From the NCBI RefSeq assembly GCF_035974275.1, contig NZ_CP142422.1, positions 1,736,001 to 1,800,000 on the forward strand: 64,000 nt of DNA, read 5' to 3'. The DNA is from Chryseobacterium sp. MYb264 (GTDB taxonomy: Bacteria; Bacteroidota; Bacteroidia; Flavobacteriales; Weeksellaceae). The translations under genes and the position numbers were made by a program. Positions 45,556 through 54,133 of this stretch are shown here, piece by piece (position 1 is the first letter of the stretch; the number at the start of each line of letters is the position of its first letter). A model generated the notes under the pieces. The model was not told the origin of the DNA, did no database searches, and was given only the letters and a program-made list of their open reading frames with translations.

Positions 45556-46743
45556 CTATTTAAAATTAAAAACAAATCCTAACCTGAATTGCTCCTTCCA
45601 CCGTAAGGGATCAATACTTTCTTCTTTTAAAATATTAAAATACTGAAATTTAACCATTGCATCATATCCCTTAATCTGATAAGCAATAGCAGGAGAAAAC
45701 CTCTCGGAATATCCGGTTGCCAGATCATTAAGATTCAATCTTTCATATCGGGCTGATAAAATAGTATTCCATGGTTTTACAAAATAATTCAACTGCGCGT
45801 AATATCCTCCTGCCAGTACATAGCCTTTTGTTTTGTCGTAGGTAAGCCCCTGAAAAAGAGGATCACTTGCATTTTGTGGCTCGCCTTTGATCCTGTGATA
45901 TTCAAACTGTCCTGAGAACCCCTTATACTGAAAGCTTGCATCGAAACCATACACCAGCTTTTGGCCGTTAATAATTTTCCATCCATACTCACCTTCTGAG
46001 TTCTCTGGCAGTGTTCGTCCTTCTGCCTGCCTTTTATTAGCATATCTGGCATTCACTCCGATATTGAACATTGGAACCGGAGAATGCCTGTCGTCCACAT
46101 CTCTGTTTCTGTATCTCGTAGGATATGCAAAGTCTACCCTTCCTACAAATTCAGGATTTCCACTGCTGTCATTATCCCCTTTCAGAGACATCTCCCCCAT
46201 TCCTGTATAGATTCCTCCTGTTACATTCACTCTTTGCTTCCAGAAATCAGATGACAGGGTAACTCCTACATCTCTTCTGCTGAATAAATCGCCACGAACA
46301 AGCTCTGCTCTCTGCCAATAGGGAGAATAAGAAAAAGGTTCCATTGATCCTCTCGAGTAAGGAAGTTTTGAGTACCCTGCTTTTATGTTCATAAAATTCA
46401 AACCTTTATAAGTTACCGAAGCATCCATCAGTCCGGGATTTTCGGGATCTATCAAACCAGAATTTCCGGCTGCCAAATCGGCAAAATCTACCTGCAGTTC
46501 ATACTCCCAGGTGTCTTCAATTCTTCCGTCAATCTTCAGTTGCGCATCTCTTAGCTTAAAACGATCTTTATTTTTGCTTTGATTATCACTATCTGCATTA
46601 ATCAGCCTGTGATTATAATATCCGGAAACGGAACCTGAAATCTCAATCATATGCTTTCCATTGGAAATGGTGAACTGGGCATAGGAGTTTGCTGAGAGTA
46701 ACAGTCCGAGAAAAGAATAAGTTATATATTTTTTATTAATCAT
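45556..46743 (-). CDS. Outer-membrane porin, phosphate-selective porin O/P family
   Basis: The 395-residue protein has a signal peptide (MINKKYITYSFLGLLLSANSYA) and then alternating beta strands typical of a 16-strand porin, ending in the aromatic ...FRLGFVFNFK. The motifs KLRDAQLKIDGRIEDTWEYE and SMEPFSYSPYWQRAELV fit the OprO/OprP family that admits phosphate or polyphosphate. It is the last gene of a three-gene operon and overlaps the upstream gene by four bases (ATGA). Phosphate specificity is assumed from the family, not shown. Confidence 0.85.
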   Translation of the reverse strand: MINKKYITYSFLGLLLSANSYAQFTISNGKHMIEISGSVSGYYNHRLINADSDNQSKNKDRFKLRDAQLKIDGRIEDTWEYELQVDFADLAAGNSGLIDPENPGLMDASVTYKGLNFMNIKAGYSKLPYSRGSMEPFSYSPYWQRAELVRGDLFSRRDVGVTLSSDFWKQRVNVTGGIYTGMGEMSLKGDNDSSGNPEFVGRVDFAYPTRYRNRDVDDRHSPVPMFNIGVNARYANKRQAEGRTLPENSEGEYGWKIINGQKLVYGFDASFQYKGFSGQFEYHRIKGEPQNASDPLFQGLTYDKTKGYVLAGGYYAQLNYFVKPWNTILSARYERLNLNDLATGYSERFSPAIAYQIKGYDAMVKFQYFNILKEESIDPLRWKEQFRLGFVFNFK

Positions 46744-47462
46744 TGTTCTGGGTTTTTAAAATAATACATCGTTTGCATATCATCGGATAGAATGACAAGA
46801 TTACCCTGCCTGTCGAAAGTCATACCTTCGGGGTTTACGATCGGGAGTTTCCACTCTGCCAACTTTTCATACGTGTTGGGATCCAGTTTGTAGAGAGTCA
46901 TTGATTCATCGCCCAGAATCCAGAGATGATCATGGTAAAAAGTAGCCGCAGAAACATCCCTGGAGAGTTCGCTGATATCGATTCGGTTATATTCCTTAAA
47001 ATCAGGATCAAGTTCGATAAGATAGATAGGATTTTTTTCTGTAAATAATAAAAACTTCCCTTTCGCTTTATTAAAAGTCATTGCTTCATAGCCGGAATTT
47101 CGTCCCCCACTGTAGGGAATATAAATTCTTCTTTCAAGCTTCAGCGTTTTTAAATCTAAAACAGCGATCGCTCTTGAAAATTCTTCAACGGCATATACAT
47201 AATGTTCATCAGCATAGACGCCTTCATTGTCCAATCCTTTATAATCGGCTTTTCTAATAATATTTCCTTTTAAATCGGTTTCAAAGAGATAGCCGTTATC
47301 ACTTACAATAAAAAAGGAATTTCCATCGGGATGCAATACGATGTCCGAAGGCTCAGGTACGCGGATGTTTATTTTTTCAAAGGGTGTTAACGTCTTAATT
47401 TTCTGTGCCTCCAATGGTGATAAAGCAGACAGAAATAATAGTGTCAATAGATATTTTCTCAT
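46740..47462 (-). CDS. SdiA-regulated-like beta-propeller protein
   Basis: The 240-residue protein has a signal peptide (MRKYLLTLLFLSALSPLEA) and propeller repeats such as EPSDIVLHPDGNSFFIVSDN, LDNEGVYADEHYVYAVEEFS and NPEGMTFDRQGNLVILSDDM, characteristic of the SdiA-regulated/YjiK family. The catalytic role, if any, is unknown; related proteins bind calcium or act as esterases. It overlaps the porin gene by four bases and follows the lipoprotein gene by 9 bases, so the three probably act together at the cell surface. Confidence 0.8.
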   Translation of the reverse strand: MRKYLLTLLFLSALSPLEAQKIKTLTPFEKINIRVPEPSDIVLHPDGNSFFIVSDNGYLFETDLKGNIIRKADYKGLDNEGVYADEHYVYAVEEFSRAIAVLDLKTLKLERRIYIPYSGGRNSGYEAMTFNKAKGKFLLFTEKNPIYLIELDPDFKEYNRIDISELSRDVSAATFYHDHLWILGDESMTLYKLDPNTYEKLAEWKLPIVNPEGMTFDRQGNLVILSDDMQTMYYFKNPEQ

Positions 47463-47471
47463 TGCTGATTC

Positions 47472-48608
47472 TTATAAGGTGTAGCCTTCTACTGTTAAAT
47501 TATCGATTCTGTTATTTCCTGAAGATGCTGTTGCGCTTGCCGTATCAAAAGCAATTTTCAGCTTAAAATCGGGATTATTATTAACGCCTGACACGGTAGA
47601 AAGATCAATTTCAAATACAGTAAAATCTGTGGTTATATTGAAGATCATTCCGGAATTGATAAAGTTTGTTCCGTCCGTAGAATACCAAACCGACTGCGTG
47701 GACGATCCGGATCCCGTTCTCATAGCTGCATATTTTACTTTAATATCCGTGTGCCCTGTAGTAGGAATATTCATTATAAAATCACCTGAAGGATTCCTTA
47801 CTCTCAGGGCAGTTCCTGCGGGGTCATTATCAAGTGTATTTTTATCCGTTCCTTCGGTATCGTCATAATAACTTCCGGCATATGATAAAGATCCGTTCCC
47901 AAGATTAGGAGCGATTAAGGAAGTAATGGAAGAAGCATCATTAAAATTCCAGTAATGTAAAAATTCCAGCTTTGAAGGTTGTGCTGCCCCGGTAGGTATA
48001 CCGTCTAAAGTTATATTATCAAATCTTGAGTTTCCCGCGTCCCCCGTTATATTTCCGGAAAAGCTGATCTTAATTTTTAAATGCGCATTATCATCAGCTT
48101 CCGGTATTCCTGACAGGTCAATCTGATGTCTTAAAAAGTCGGTGGTCACTCCATATTCATAATTGGTTAAGCCTGCCGTGGTAAACGTAGTTCCATCCGT
48201 TGAATAAGAAACTGTCTGCTGTGCCGGTCCGTTAGACGTTCTTGTGGTTACAAAATTAAATACCACATCTTTATATCCTGTTGAGGGAATACTTATGATA
48301 AAATCCCCGGAAGGGTTTCTCAATCTTAATGCAGATCCCGATTCTTCATTCTCTCTTAAATTAATAGAACTTCCTTCTGAAACATCATCATAATAACTCC
48401 CTAAATAGTCAATTTTAGCGCCCGTTACTTTTGTAAAAGTGGTTGAAGCCAGTGTGTTAGGGGTTGAAGTATTGTTAAAACTCCAGTAATGGATAAGTTC
48501 AGCATCCGGATTGCTGACAAAGCTGTCGTCGCCATTGGAAATATCACGGTCTTCAACACATGAACTCACGGCAAAACATAATGATAAATAGATAAAAAAT
48601 TTCCGCAT
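47472..48608 (-). CDS. Surface lipoprotein with two tandem jelly-roll-like repeats
   Basis: The 378-residue protein has a lipoprotein signal (FIYLSLCFAVSSC, lipobox Cys17). Two repeats of about 165 residues follow (about 37-205 and 213-378). Each starts with a (I/L)HYW(S/N)FN segment, has GSYYDD, the shared core RNPSGDFI and a (S/T)VxYSTDGT(T/N)F segment, and ends with RFDN/RIDN-(I/L)T. The repeats resemble the carbohydrate-binding or lamin-tail-like modules common in Bacteroidota surface lipoproteins. It is the first gene of the operon with the propeller protein and porin and may capture substrate outside the cell. Confidence 0.75.
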   Translation of the reverse strand: MRKFFIYLSLCFAVSSCVEDRDISNGDDSFVSNPDAELIHYWSFNNTSTPNTLASTTFTKVTGAKIDYLGSYYDDVSEGSSINLRENEESGSALRLRNPSGDFIISIPSTGYKDVVFNFVTTRTSNGPAQQTVSYSTDGTTFTTAGLTNYEYGVTTDFLRHQIDLSGIPEADDNAHLKIKISFSGNITGDAGNSRFDNITLDGIPTGAAQPSKLEFLHYWNFNDASSITSLIAPNLGNGSLSYAGSYYDDTEGTDKNTLDNDPAGTALRVRNPSGDFIMNIPTTGHTDIKVKYAAMRTGSGSSTQSVWYSTDGTNFINSGMIFNITTDFTVFEIDLSTVSGVNNNPDFKLKIAFDTASATASSGNNRIDNLTVEGYTL

Positions 48609-48979
48609 AATCTTTGTTTAATCGATTGCACAAATAAAAGGCTCTCGTGTTAACTATTTGTTGATATACGATTAACAATAAATAAAGATTTGATTAAAAA
48701 AAAATTAAAATATCAGAAAAGGCTTGGCCATTACAGGATTTTTAATAGTTTATAAGCTGTCTTGGGGCCGATCTTGGCTTCGTGTGAAGAAACGGAAACT
48801 AAAGACGATTTCTAACAAAAAAATAAATCCACGTAGTTTGTCAGTGGATCGGTTACAAAATTTGAGGCGCAATTGTAAGATTCAAAATATATTGTTCCCT
48901 ACAAATCGCGGAAAATGACTGACATTAAATTAACAGCATCATCGGTAAAAATCTGTGTATCCGCAGGAAATAAAAATTA

Positions 48980-49172
48980 AGAGGTTGTTTAAATTTTATT
49001 GCCAAAAATTTTTATAGCTATTTTGAGATGGATTTTTTGCTTCGTGTTTGCAGATTTAGCGGGCTAAATCAAAAATAGGAAGTGAAAAATACGCTCAAAA
49101 GAGCATCAAAATTGAGCAAAGATCAACTTCATTAAGGATAATAAATAAAACGGTAAAATTTTAAACAGACTC
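48980..49172. mobile_element. Miniature inverted-repeat element, about 193 bp, copy 2
   Basis: This copy is almost identical to 33798-33992, including the internal GCTTCGTGTTTGCAGATTTA. The ends are AGAGGTTGTTTAAATTTTA and TAAAATTTTAAACAGACTCT. It lies in the gap 48609-49357, which otherwise shows no gene I can support. Confidence 0.75.
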
Positions 49173-49280
49173 TAAATTCCTATTTTAACTTTCAAACGAT
49201 CTGAACTTTTTGCCAAATCCCCAAGTTTTGGGACTGATTCTTTTCAGTGGTGAAAAAAGTAGATAAATCAGAAATAAAAA

Positions 49281-49315
49281 GAAGCTGCCCAAACTTTTTG
49301 GACAGCCTCTTTTAT
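49281..49315 (-). terminator. Terminator of the haem-binding operon
   Basis: GAAGCTGCCC and GGACAGCCTCTT pair around AAACTTTTT; on the minus strand a TTTTTATTT tract follows. The sequence is closely related to the terminator at 8721-8757. Confidence 0.7.
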
Positions 49316-49357
49316 GCGGTAGAATCCTTACTATTGTTACCCTTAGAACCGGAAACT

Positions 49358-49828
49358 TTATGGAGAAACAGCTTTTCTTTGTGACAAAACGGTATCTTTT
49401 CTCCTGTTTTTCCAATCTGCATCCAGACTTTTTATTTTCAGAGGTTTTCCTTCAAACATTTCATATTCAGAAGAATGATTATCATTAAAAGTTATTTTCT
49501 CAACCGATTTTATTTCTTTCGGAACATGGGCTCCAAACCATAACTCATCCGGTTTTTGTTGCCACGTAACTTCATATAAAACTGCATTCTCAGGGTAATC
49601 TGATCCGCTATTTTTTTGAGCATACATAAAAGCAATATCATTTCCATATAAAGTTGACATCGTACTGTCTTTGGGTTGAATAGATGAGGTGATGGGATGC
49701 ATCAGCAGAGGATTTTCTTTCAACTCTTCACTTTGCTGAAATGATGCGCCAACATTGACTAATTCCTTAGGTTTTTCGCCACACGAAATGAGGAATGCAA
49801 AGATAAAATACAAACTATAGTTTTTCAT
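49358..49828 (-). CDS. Small lipoprotein linked to a haem-binding P460-type protein
   Basis: The 156-residue protein has a lipoprotein signal (YSLYFIFAFLISCGEK, Cys16). The mature part is acidic, with KPDELWFGAHVPKEIKSVEK and YEMFEGKPLKI in the second half. I do not recognise a named family, although similar proteins accompany cytochrome P460-like genes. It overlaps the upstream gene by four bases (ATGA). Confidence 0.65.
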   Translation of the reverse strand: MKNYSLYFIFAFLISCGEKPKELVNVGASFQQSEELKENPLLMHPITSSIQPKDSTMSTLYGNDIAFMYAQKNSGSDYPENAVLYEVTWQQKPDELWFGAHVPKEIKSVEKITFNDNHSSEYEMFEGKPLKIKSLDADWKNRRKDTVLSQRKAVSP

Positions 49829-50790
49829 TTTGTCTGAATTTTTTTAAGTTGAGAAATTAAATACAGAGGAGACGTAAAAACATAATCTCTGCTGGCTACT
49901 GGCTTATGACATTCAATACATTCCTTATCAAAATCGGGCGTTTCGCCATAAGGCTTCAAATCATTTCCTTTCCATCTTCCCCAGCCCCAGCCTTTTGTCT
50001 TTGCATATTTCTTAGCATCTTTTACCATAAATTCCACCTGAATAAAATCTCCTGTAGAAATACTTCCATCCTGATTTATATGCTGTTTCCACGCTGTTTT
50101 GGCAAAAGAAGTTCCGTCCGGCCAAGGATTAATCTTATTTTCCTGAATCGCTTTTACGGCAACATCATTTCCGAAAATAATCCGCATCGTTCCATTATCA
50201 AATCGATCTGTTGTGCTTATGGCTTTCCAGTTTCTATAATCCGGAATATAAGCCAGTCCGTTAAGAGAAGCTTTAACATTACTATTTTTTAATGCTTCAG
50301 GTGCTATATTTTGTGGATTTACAGGAGATTGCAACGTACCCACTGTCGGATTTTTCACTGCTGCAATCGATAAAGCATAATCTTTCAACACTTTGACTTG
50401 CTGAGCATTTAATTTTGTAGAAGAATGTACCATCGCATAACTGGGCAGAGGCATTTCTCCGGATAAAACTTTGTTGATGGCATAATACATTGTAGAACTC
50501 TGCTGTGCTTTTGGCCAAGAATTCCACTGAGAAAAATCTAATGCCTTACGACCTTCCTTAATGTGAGAATCAACCAAAAAATTCGCCGGCGTTATTTTAT
50601 CATACCATCGGAGATTAGCTTCCGAAGAATGGCAATCGAAACAAGAATTTCGAAGAATATTATTCACTTCTTTCGGAACATTGGCAAGATCTTGTGTTTT
50701 CTTTCCTTCATTACTATTTTCCGGTCTGAAAAACTGAAGGAGCAGAAACCCAACAAGTAAAATCCATATCAGTTTATTGGTGTTTTTCAT
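49825..50790 (-). CDS. Haem-binding domain and cytochrome P460-like fusion protein
   Basis: The 321-residue exported protein starts with a membrane or signal segment (LIWILLVGFLLLQFF). Residues 40-140 form a Haem_bd domain with CFDCH (C54-H58 region) and SSEANLRWYDKITPAN. Residues 180-310 form a cytochrome P460-like domain (YRNWKAISTTDRFDNGTMRI, GDFIQVEFMVKDAKKYA) with a second haem site, CIECHKPV. Proteins of this type bind two c-type haems in the periplasm and are thought to act in detoxifying nitrogen or oxygen species; the substrate is not known here. Confidence 0.82.
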   Translation of the reverse strand: MKNTNKLIWILLVGFLLLQFFRPENSNEGKKTQDLANVPKEVNNILRNSCFDCHSSEANLRWYDKITPANFLVDSHIKEGRKALDFSQWNSWPKAQQSSTMYYAINKVLSGEMPLPSYAMVHSSTKLNAQQVKVLKDYALSIAAVKNPTVGTLQSPVNPQNIAPEALKNSNVKASLNGLAYIPDYRNWKAISTTDRFDNGTMRIIFGNDVAVKAIQENKINPWPDGTSFAKTAWKQHINQDGSISTGDFIQVEFMVKDAKKYAKTKGWGWGRWKGNDLKPYGETPDFDKECIECHKPVASRDYVFTSPLYLISQLKKIQTK

Positions 50791-50818
50791 TGTATGAATT
50801 TAAAAATTAATTCTCAAT

Positions 50819-51202
50819 TTATGATGAAACTTTTCCGCGGGGATCATCTACATGCATTTTTGAAACATCATAACGAACCCCTTCACGATCAATGATCCTC
50901 ACATTTTTAACAACAGTACTTAATGCATGCAAAAAGGTCTCCGAATTTTCATGTCGCTCATACGCTTCCTGATCTCTCCAGCCTTCCAACAAATGGAATG
51001 TATTTTCATCCGTTAAATCCTGTGAAAAAGCGTAATAAATACAGCCTTCGAGTTTATTGGCTTCGGTCATTTCAGGGATAACAGCATCAATGAAAATCTG
51101 TCGGTCTTCGGGATGAACTTTATAATAAGCGCTTACCGTAATACCGGTCGTTTCTGTTTTGTCGTGGCTGTTTGACGTGCCTTTTTTTATTGAATTATTC
51201 AT
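50819..51202 (-). CDS. Antibiotic biosynthesis monooxygenase (ABM) domain protein
   Basis: From ATG 51200-51202 the protein has 127 residues; a longer frame from 51250 would run 17 bases into the nitroreductase gene and is less likely. The ABM dimeric ferredoxin-like fold is seen in AYYKVHPEDRQIFIDAVIPE, LEGCIYYAFSQDLTDENTFH and EGWRDQEAYERHENSETF. Such proteins are often quinol or small-aromatic monooxygenases without cofactor. It lies just after the nitroreductase-like gene and is probably co-transcribed with it. Confidence 0.75.
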   Translation of the reverse strand: MNNSIKKGTSNSHDKTETTGITVSAYYKVHPEDRQIFIDAVIPEMTEANKLEGCIYYAFSQDLTDENTFHLLEGWRDQEAYERHENSETFLHALSTVVKNVRIIDREGVRYDVSKMHVDDPRGKVSS

Positions 51203-51233
51203 ACTATTTTTATTTAAATTGATTGATTTTTTT

Positions 51234-51866
51234 TTACAGAAAAGTAACAAACTCCTCGAAAGGTTTGCGCACTTTTTCCAGTTTAAGATTCCAGTCGTTT
51301 TCCTGATCGCGATATCCCAATGCCAGTAACATGGAACTTCTTAAACCTTTTTCAGAAAGTTGCAGAAATTCATCCAGAGCAGCAGGATCAAAACCTTCCA
51401 TCGGCGTAGAATCTACATCCTCAGAAGCCGCGGCAACAATAGCCAAACCTAATGCGATATTCGCCTGTTTTGCAGCATGATGAAAATTTTCTTCAATACT
51501 CATATTTCCGAAGAAAGTTTTGGCAAAATTCCTCTGATTGGCGTAAGAATCAGGCTTTTTATTTTGTTTTAAAATTAAGTGATCAAAAACGTGATCAATT
51601 CTTTCCTTTGTATATTCATCCCAAACCGCAAAAACCAAAAGATGGGATGATTCTACAATTTGCTGTTGATTCATCGCGATCGGCAGGATTTTCTTTTTAA
51701 TCTCAGGGTCACTGATCACGATGATTTCGTAAGGCTGCAATCCAATCCCTGACGGAGCCAAATGAGCCGCTTCCAGAATTTTATTGATTTTTTCAGGAGC
51801 CACTTTCTCTCCGTTCATTCTTTTGGTGGCGTATCTCCATTTCAGAAGTTCTGTAATATTTTCCAT
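51234..51866 (-). CDS. Nitroreductase-family NAD(P)H oxidoreductase
   Basis: The 210-residue protein is an FMN flavoprotein of the NfsB type. The signature WRYATKRMNGEKV at the start, LEAAHLAPSGIGLQPYEIIV near 32-51 (phosphate and FMN contacts) and AKQANIALGLAIVAAASEDV with GLRSSMLLALGY near the end are all present. It probably reduces quinones or nitro-aromatics. Neighbours are small oxidoreductases and SnoaL-like proteins that suggest a detoxification cluster. Confidence 0.9.
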   Translation of the reverse strand: MENITELLKWRYATKRMNGEKVAPEKINKILEAAHLAPSGIGLQPYEIIVISDPEIKKKILPIAMNQQQIVESSHLLVFAVWDEYTKERIDHVFDHLILKQNKKPDSYANQRNFAKTFFGNMSIEENFHHAAKQANIALGLAIVAAASEDVDSTPMEGFDPAALDEFLQLSEKGLRSSMLLALGYRDQENDWNLKLEKVRKPFEEFVTFL

Positions 51867-51895
51867 GAATTTTATTTGATTACGTGAATTTGTAT

Positions 51896-51976
51896 GGCTG
51901 GAAGATGGAAGCTAGAGGCTGGAAGTTAACATTCAAACTGTTTATTCTTCCAGCTTCTGACTTCAGGCTTCCAACA
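51896..51976. repeat. Imperfect inverted repeat between nitroreductase and SnoaL genes
   Basis: GGCTGGAAGATGGAAGCTAG on the left and CTTCCAGCTTCTGACTTCAG on the right form a long imperfect stem around an A/T-rich loop. It could form a hairpin in RNA from either strand. Confidence 0.5.
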
Positions 51977-51978
51977 AA

Positions 51979-52422
51979 TTAAAACAATCCCAGTTGTCCC
52001 ATTAGAATCGTTCCGGCAGTATAACAGTGGAAAGATTTTACTTTTCCGTTTTCGATTTTGAAGACATCACAACAAGGCACTTCGATGGTTTTTCCTGTTG
52101 GTTCTATCGTTCCGGAAGGAAGCTGTAAAGGGCCTTTATGCGTTCCGTTCAGAGAAAGTTCTACCACAACCGTATTTTCGTCTTCCAACACATATAAATC
52201 GTACAATTCTCTGTGCATATCCGGAAATGCCGTTGCATACACATCCACAGTTTTACCGATATCTTCACCATAATATTTAGTTCCGGCGGAGACATCCCAG
52301 AAATAACCGTCTTCTGCAAAAAGTTCGACAAATGCTTTGGAATCCTGAATTTCTGCCACTCTGTACAATTCACGAATTAATGTTTCGTTGGCTGAATTTT
52401 GATTGATTACTGATGCTTTCAT
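51979..52422 (-). CDS. SnoaL-like (NTF2-fold) protein
   Basis: The 147-residue protein has the NTF2/SnoaL pattern: IRELYRVAEIQDSKAFVELF, AEDGYFWDVSAGTKYYGEDI and a central FPDMHRELYDLYV, followed by KSFHCYTAG. These cone-shaped domains bind small molecules, and some are isomerases or cyclases. No catalytic residue can be named with certainty. The same fold is fused to the VOC protein encoded next on the same strand, hinting at related substrates. Confidence 0.75.
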   Translation of the reverse strand: MKASVINQNSANETLIRELYRVAEIQDSKAFVELFAEDGYFWDVSAGTKYYGEDIGKTVDVYATAFPDMHRELYDLYVLEDENTVVVELSLNGTHKGPLQLPSGTIEPTGKTIEVPCCDVFKIENGKVKSFHCYTAGTILMGQLGLF

Positions 52423-52479
52423 AATATTTTATTTTAAATGTTAAAGATTAAGTTTGATTAAAATTTTTATTATTCTATT

Positions 52480-52647
52480 TTTTTAAACGCAAAGTTTTAA
52501 TTCAATTTTATCCATTATTTTTAGAAAGCAAAGGCAAATAAAATTTGCTTCGCGAAGCTTGAAAATATAGCTTCAGTAAATCAACTTGTTGATTCTTCTT
52601 TGCTCACTTAAATAATTAAGTCTTTAAATAAAATCTTTGCGTCAAAA
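52480..52647. repeat. Intergenic inverted-repeat element with CGCAAAG termini
   Basis: ACGCAAAG (52487-52494) and CTTTGCGT (52635-52642) are inverted arms about 140 bases apart; between them TTGCTTCGCGAAGC and GAAGCTTGAAAATATAGCTTC form small hairpins. It fills much of the gap 52423-52727, where no gene is seen. Elements of this look recur between genes in flavobacterial genomes. Confidence 0.5.
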
Positions 52648-52727
52648 AATAAATATTGATTTTGGAATATTTAAATAGACTCAAAAGTTGAGTTTGATTA
52701 ATTTTTATTAGGAAATAAGAGAATTTA

Positions 52728-53729
52728 TTATTTGTTGTCCACAAAAACATATAGTTTAACAGCTTTTCCGTTTTCAAAAACGAAGAGATCCATTCCGGTT
52801 ACGGCATCCGGTTTTTCGGGCGTTCCGTTTTGCCAGTACAATCTTGCAATGTTATGATTAACGTCTATCGCTTTGATGTGTGAAAATTTAGATTGAGGAC
52901 TTTTCTGCTGCAATCCATCTACAAAACCGTTGATTTCTTTGTGCCCAACTGCTACAAAATGGCTGTCTACCATTTCGATAGTATCAGCGTATACTTTTGC
53001 CATTAAAGACTCACGTTTTTTAGGATCTTTTTCGTTCCAGATGGCTAAATGTCCTTCTACCAAAGATTTTATTTCAGCTTCTGAAAGCGGTTTTGAATCT
53101 GATTGATTTTGATTTTCAGCAACATCTTTAGGTGACCATAAAATCGTTGCCGGATTTTTTTTCTCATAACCTTTTCCGTTTGGATAAGAAACCAGCTCCA
53201 TTTTTGAACCCCAGGGTGTCACAAAATACACCCAACTCTCCCCTTCTGTATCACCGGACGGCATTAAAAATGGTTCTCCTAAAAATTGTACACCTTTACT
53301 TTTAAGATATTCTACACTTTTGCTGATATCATTGGTATAAAAAGCAACATGGCTAGCTCCGATGTCATCTCCTCCCGGTTGTTGATCGCTTCCTTTATTA
53401 TCCTGATATTCGAAAAGTTCGATGTTGGCTCCTGTTCCTGCTTTTACCATTTTGATGGTTACCGGACCTGTTTTTGGCTGCATGTGATTTGATTTTTTCC
53501 AGGCATCATCCAAAGGAATCGGACCTAAAGTGGTTACCGCTGAAAAACCTAAAACATCTGTAAAAAAGTTCACTGCCTGATTCATATTCGGAACGTTGAT
53601 TCCCACATGATCGATTCCCAAAATTCCTGCTTTTTGTTGTGCATCTGCCTGAGAAACGGCTGTTGATAATAGTAATGCGCTTGCTACTGCTGTTGCGTTG
53701 GCTTTGATTTGTTTTTTTAAATTGCTCAT
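52728..53729 (-). CDS. Exported VOC (glyoxalase-like) and SnoaL-like fusion protein
   Basis: The 333-residue protein has a signal peptide (VASALLLSTAVSQADA). Residues 35-185 form a vicinal-oxygen-chelate domain: ILGIDHVGINVPNMNQAVNF, FFTDVLGFSAVTTLG and HVAFYTNDISKSVEYLKSKG, with HV and E metal-site candidates. Residues 215-330 form an SnoaL-like domain (IKSLVEGHLAIWNEKDPKKR, HFVAVGHKEINGFVDG). The two are usually separate proteins. The substrate is unknown; periplasmic export of a VOC enzyme is somewhat unusual. Confidence 0.8.
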   Translation of the reverse strand: MSNLKKQIKANATAVASALLLSTAVSQADAQQKAGILGIDHVGINVPNMNQAVNFFTDVLGFSAVTTLGPIPLDDAWKKSNHMQPKTGPVTIKMVKAGTGANIELFEYQDNKGSDQQPGGDDIGASHVAFYTNDISKSVEYLKSKGVQFLGEPFLMPSGDTEGESWVYFVTPWGSKMELVSYPNGKGYEKKNPATILWSPKDVAENQNQSDSKPLSEAEIKSLVEGHLAIWNEKDPKKRESLMAKVYADTIEMVDSHFVAVGHKEINGFVDGLQQKSPQSKFSHIKAIDVNHNIARLYWQNGTPEKPDAVTGMDLFVFENGKAVKLYVFVDNK

Positions 53730-53903
53730 CTTTTTATTTTTTATTTTGTTGTTTTGTTATTTTGATAAAGCAAATTTCAGCCAATTTGAGGTCTTCTTCC
53801 ATTGATAAAAGCTTGAAAAAAAAGCAAACAAATGTCAATGAAATGGATAGGGTTTGAATTTATGACTTCTTTTTAGCCCCGATTGAACGGCATGTTTGAG
53901 CTC

Positions 53904-53954
53904 TTTTTACAGTTTAGGCTCGGCGGCTTCGCCGCCGAGCCTAAACTGTAAAAA
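53904..53954 (-). terminator. Very strong bidirectional terminator
   Basis: A perfect 24-bp stem with a three-base TTC loop (CTCGGCGGC-TTC-GCCGCCGAG core) is flanked by T/A runs. It is strikingly GC-rich for this genome. It lies about 180 bases after the SDR gene stop and ahead of the VOC gene start. Confidence 0.9.
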
Positions 53955-54133
53955 AGCGAGTAGTGAAAGCGGGAAATAGCTCCTAAAAAAATAAAATAGA
54001 ATCAGAAATCTTCTGAACCACAACTTCACAAAGTCAAAAAGTTTCAAACAGAAAACTAAAAAGAATTCGTTTAAAAACAAAAAAGAATGAAATACAAACA
54101 TTCCATCCTTTTAATTATTATTGAAAAATCTAA

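Noticed and set aside
48724..48918. 64-residue rightward frame
   Set aside because: It has no recognisable features, no promoter and an odd composition (Lys/Arg/Trp-rich), in a gap that also holds a miniature element.
49185..49415. 76-residue leftward frame
   Set aside because: It overlaps the 3' end of the small lipoprotein gene in another frame and runs through the terminator hairpin.
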